DNA of 8,967 nt from JBNJEM01 sp051745935. Lineage in GTDB: Bacteria > Planctomycetota > Planctomycetia > Pirellulales > Pirellulaceae. Under the pieces are notes generated by a model that was given only the letters and a program-made list of their open reading frames with translations, searched no databases and was not told the origin of the DNA. Below, in pieces: positions 6,705 through 8,967 of this stretch (the stretch's first letter is position 1; every line of letters begins with the position of its first letter). The position numbers and the translations under genes are program-made. The stretch covers positions 1 through 8,967 of the forward strand of contig JBNJEM010000310.1 in the NCBI GenBank assembly GCA_051745935.1. Direction: 5' to 3'.

Positions 6705-8489
6705 CTAGCCGGACTTCGGCGGGATTGACGTCGTACCCGCATTACATGAATCTTCCGAGCGAAGGCTCCACAGCGCCTCAATACGCTGCGACGGACTCGT
6801 CCGCGCTTCCGGCTCGGACTCCCGTGGCGCGACAGCTTCCTCGTCCCCGATACGGCGCAACTGGATTTCGTCGATGTTCCATTTCAGCCAACCCGCCCCG
6901 CGCCACTTGCCGCCGCCGATGGGCACGTGCCCCCACGCGGCCAAATCCAACACCGGAAGCAGGGGCTGCAACGATTGCTTCAATTCGTCGCGGCTCGGGC
7001 CTTCCACAACAATACGGAATTCCAACGGACCGGACAGCAGCACATTGCGATCGAACTTGCCATGCCCGTACACGCCCGCCGTGAATTCGTCCTCCGCGTG
7101 ATGGTCCACGCGAGCCAACTGAAAGTCGCGGCCGACCAACAGCGCGTCCCGAATCAAGATCCGACCGGCCAGCTCCTCCACGCCGAACAGTTGCGCCACG
7201 ACGTCGCTCAAGGGACGCACGTCCGCATCGTACACTGGACCGTTCGCCCGCCTTGTTTGCTCCTTCAGTTTCGTGGCCTCCGGATCGTCCTTCCAATTCG
7301 GATCGCGGATCGCCGAGCGTTGACCATCCGCCTTCTTCGCCCGTTCCAAACGCGACGCCGTATGCCGCAAAGGCCCCCGCAGGCCGCCGCCGGGCAGATA
7401 AGGCTGCGGCCTCGGGGCGGCGTTCCCGTGCGTCGCGACGAATGGCGCGTCCGCCCCCTTGAACACCCCGTCGACCTGTCGCCAGTGTCGCAAATTTTCA
7501 CCTTCGGCGGTTCCCTGTTCTCCCGCGTATTGTGGGGCCACGGACAAGGGTGGCAGCGGGTCGTCTTGGTGAGAAACCAACTCGACCGCAGGATGGCCGC
7601 CGACTTGGAGCACGTCCCAACCATAACCGTTTTGCGCCGGGCCAGGTGCCAGATTGACGTGAAACGACAGGTAGTGCCAGTCGCCCCGCCGCCATTTCGG
7701 GTCCTTGCCATCCCTCGCCCGCTGGTTGGCCATCTCGGTTGCGTTCCCCAAGGCTACCTCCCAACTCGGACATTCGGCTTTGGACCTGACCTTGGCCATC
7801 GCTTGCAGCGACGTGAGCCGGTTGTCGGGCCAGAGTTCCACGACGTCCGGGGTCTTGTCGAGACGCAGCACTTGGATGGGGGACGGGTCCACGTTGAACC
7901 ACCCGGTGCCGCGGGCGGCCCCGCGTCCGAGCCAGCCGTAGCCGCGCACCCATTCGGCCAAGGCCAGGACGGCGATCGCTTCGGCCGCCTCGCCACCGCG
8001 ATGCGTGTCGATTTCCAGGACGAAACACCAGCGAGTACCCGCCGGAACGAACTCGAAATCGTACAGAGCCCCTTTTTCCCCCGCGGAAGCCCCCGTGGCC
8101 TGCCGGATGCCCACGCCCTGCCGCCATTCGGGGCGAGGATTGCCAGCGTGTGTCGTGGGGTGCGCGTGCTCGAAGCGCCACACGGATTGCCGAAAACGCC
8201 GCTCTTCGTCATGCTCCAGCACCTCGGGCAACCTTCGTTGCTTCGCGGTGATCTTCCGTCCCAACAGGCGTGTAGTGTTAGTGTCGCTGACCAGATTGGG
8301 AAAGATCCTCGCGGCCGTCTCGATCAATTGCCCGGCCAGGCTTGTGCCGGGAATGGTGAGTCGCCCACACCCGTCGCGATAGCAGCTGTCCGTCCCCTCC
8401 GCGCCGGCTGCCCCCCCCACGGACAGGCCCGTTTCTTGGACGATTTCGCCATGAATCAGCGTACGATACCGTGCCGAGTCATTCGTCAT
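6705..8489 (-). CDS. Tandem Cas7-Cas7 RAMP protein (Cas7-2x, Csm3-like, type III-D)
   Basis: A 594-residue protein starting at ATG 8489; an ATG 45 bases earlier is in frame but the preferred start has GAGGAGAGGAGA just upstream. It contains two Csm3-like Cas7 units. Unit 1 (about 1-200) has GLSVGG (21-26), Asp34 at the spot of the target-RNA-cutting Asp of Csm3, LTIPGTSLAGQL (44-55), GVGIRQATG (125-133 region), ALYDFEFVPAG (141-151) and the Gly-rich YGWLGRGAARGTGWF (184-198). Unit 2 (about 330-540) has GADAPF with Asp347 as candidate catalytic residue, PYLPGGGLRGPLRH (363-376), QLFG (433-436), GRILIRDALL (442-451), DEFTAGVYGHGKFDRNVLL (466-484) and HVPIGGGKWRGAGWL (521-535). These are backbone subunits that bind crRNA and cut target RNA at regular spacing. 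Its start overlaps the end of the upstream gene by 11 bases, indicating coupled expression. Confidence 0.88.
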   Translation of the reverse strand: MTNDSARYRTLIHGEIVQETGLSVGGAAGAEGTDSCYRDGCGRLTIPGTSLAGQLIETAARIFPNLVSDTNTTRLLGRKITAKQRRLPEVLEHDEERRFRQSVWRFEHAHPTTHAGNPRPEWRQGVGIRQATGASAGEKGALYDFEFVPAGTRWCFVLEIDTHRGGEAAEAIAVLALAEWVRGYGWLGRGAARGTGWFNVDPSPIQVLRLDKTPDVVELWPDNRLTSLQAMAKVRSKAECPSWEVALGNATEMANQRARDGKDPKWRRGDWHYLSFHVNLAPGPAQNGYGWDVLQVGGHPAVELVSHQDDPLPPLSVAPQYAGEQGTAEGENLRHWRQVDGVFKGADAPFVATHGNAAPRPQPYLPGGGLRGPLRHTASRLERAKKADGQRSAIRDPNWKDDPEATKLKEQTRRANGPVYDADVRPLSDVVAQLFGVEELAGRILIRDALLVGRDFQLARVDHHAEDEFTAGVYGHGKFDRNVLLSGPLEFRIVVEGPSRDELKQSLQPLLPVLDLAAWGHVPIGGGKWRGAGWLKWNIDEIQLRRIGDEEAVAPRESEPEARTSPSQRIEALWSLRSEDSCNAGTTSIPPKSG

Positions 8490-8967
8490 TCGGATTCTCC
8501 TCTCCTCGATCTTTGCGTCGCTGCTGATCGGCAAGACGGTCCAGGCGCGCGACCACCCAGCGGCACAGGTAGATCAGGAACATCCGTTGCCGGAGTGCCG
8601 TCTCTTGCTCTTCCACGCGTTGCTTGATCGCCGCGTGCAACGGCTCATCTCCCGCGACGGGAAAAGCCCACACGTTACCGCCGAGCGTGCCGGCGTGACC
8701 AGCCAAGTCTTGGAAGATCCTGGCGATTTTCTTCTGCAACCCATTATCATCCGACGAAGTGACCGCTTCCACCCGATGCCGCAGACCCTGCCACTGCGAA
8801 CGTCCGGGAAAACGTCCGCGTTGTTCGGCCGCCTTCTTCAGTCCCAAGCTCTTGGCCGCGCTCAGGACTGCCTCAATCACCATTTCCCGTTCGGCGCGCG
8901 ACCCTGGCGACGGGTCTGTAGGTTGGCCGCCGTCTGAGTCGCCGGAGTTGGCACCGTTCTGTCGTTC
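8479..8967 (-). CDS. C-terminal part of an upstream cas gene, possibly Cas7-5-11 fusion ending in a Cas11-like helical domain (partial)
   Basis: The frame ending at TGA 8479 is open to the window edge, giving 162 residues with no certain start. An internal ATG at 8883 would give 134 residues but has no good ribosome-binding site. The first 28 residues are a Gly/Ser/Asp/Pro linker, which favours a domain boundary within a longer protein. After it come SQWQGLRHRV (a pattern reminiscent of Csx10/Cas5-group RAMPs) and then helical, charged sequence such as HAAIKQRVEEQETALRQR and LIYLCRWVVARLDRLAD, consistent with a small-subunit (Cas11) domain. III-Dv operons carry a Cas7-Cas5-Cas11 fusion right before Cas7-2x, which fits the position. 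Alternatives are a stand-alone small subunit or the end of Csx10. The coding end overlaps the next gene's start. Confidence 0.5.
   Translation of the reverse strand, partial: ERQNGANSGDSDGGQPTDPSPGSRAEREMVIEAVLSAAKSLGLKKAAEQRGRFPGRSQWQGLRHRVEAVTSSDDNGLQKKIARIFQDLAGHAGTLGGNVWAFPVAGDEPLHAAIKQRVEEQETALRQRMFLIYLCRWVVARLDRLADQQRRKDRGEENPNDE
8496..8507 (-). promoter_or_regulatory. Strong ribosome-binding site deciding the Cas7-2x start
   Basis: On the minus strand this reads GAGGAGAGGAGA, ending six bases before ATG 8489 and lying inside the last codons of the upstream gene. It favours 8489 over the in-frame ATG at 8534. Confidence 0.7.

Noticed and set aside
6927..8627. 566-codon open frame on the plus strand
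   Set aside because: It lies exactly opposite the Cas7-2x gene, which has strong RAMP motifs; the plus-strand product is Arg/Pro/Gln-rich without recognisable motifs, typical of antisense shadows in GC-rich DNA.
1..8967. CRISPR array
   Set aside because: No series of regularly spaced direct repeats is present; the repeats seen are inverted, few and irregularly placed.

Overview
The window carries one strand of genes, all reading right to left (minus strand): the downstream part of a type III CRISPR-Cas locus, most like subtype III-D, followed by a cluster of effector genes of the kind switched on by cyclic oligoadenylate. Base composition is GC-rich, with an AT-richer dip near 2440-2690. No gene fixes the taxonomy; GC content, CRISPR type and dispersed CCACGGG...CCCGTGG-type repeats would fit a planctomycete-like bacterium, but that is a guess.

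Layout, in transcription order. (1) 8967-8479: the C-terminal 162 residues of a protein that starts outside the window, an acidic/Gly-rich linker followed by an alpha-helical domain that may be the small-subunit (Cas11) end of a Cas7-5-11 fusion. (2) 8489-6705: a tandem Cas7-Cas7 protein (Cas7-2x type). (3) 6704-6379: about 325 bases without a gene, holding a 109-base inverted-repeat element and a hairpin. (4) 6378-5860: a small protein consistent with Csx19. (5) 5867-3207: a large RAMP protein of the TIGR03986 type (the 'Cas7 with insertion' slot). (6) 3206-2691: a short protein ending in a PD-(D/E)XK nuclease core like Card1/Can2 (DUF1887), apparently cut short. (7) 2690-2216: about 475 bases with no intact gene, holding a second copy of the repeat and a coding-like remnant. 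(8) 2215-617: a CARF-HEPN ribonuclease of the Csm6 kind. (9) 496-1: the CARF part of a second, paralogous protein that runs off the left edge.

How the genes could work together (inference from family knowledge): genes 1, 2, 4 and 5 match subunits of an RNA-guided III-D effector complex, in the order described for the III-Dv complex (Cas7-5-11, Cas7-2x, Csx19, Cas7-insertion). Such a complex binds and cuts target RNA, and its Cas10 subunit, not in this window, would make cyclic oligoadenylate. Genes 6, 8 and 9 would be ancillary nucleases or sensors responding to it. No CRISPR array, cas1/cas2, cas6 or cas10 is visible here. Overlapping or abutting start and stop codons at 8489/8479, 5867/5860 and 3207/3206 point to coupled translation within the two core blocks.
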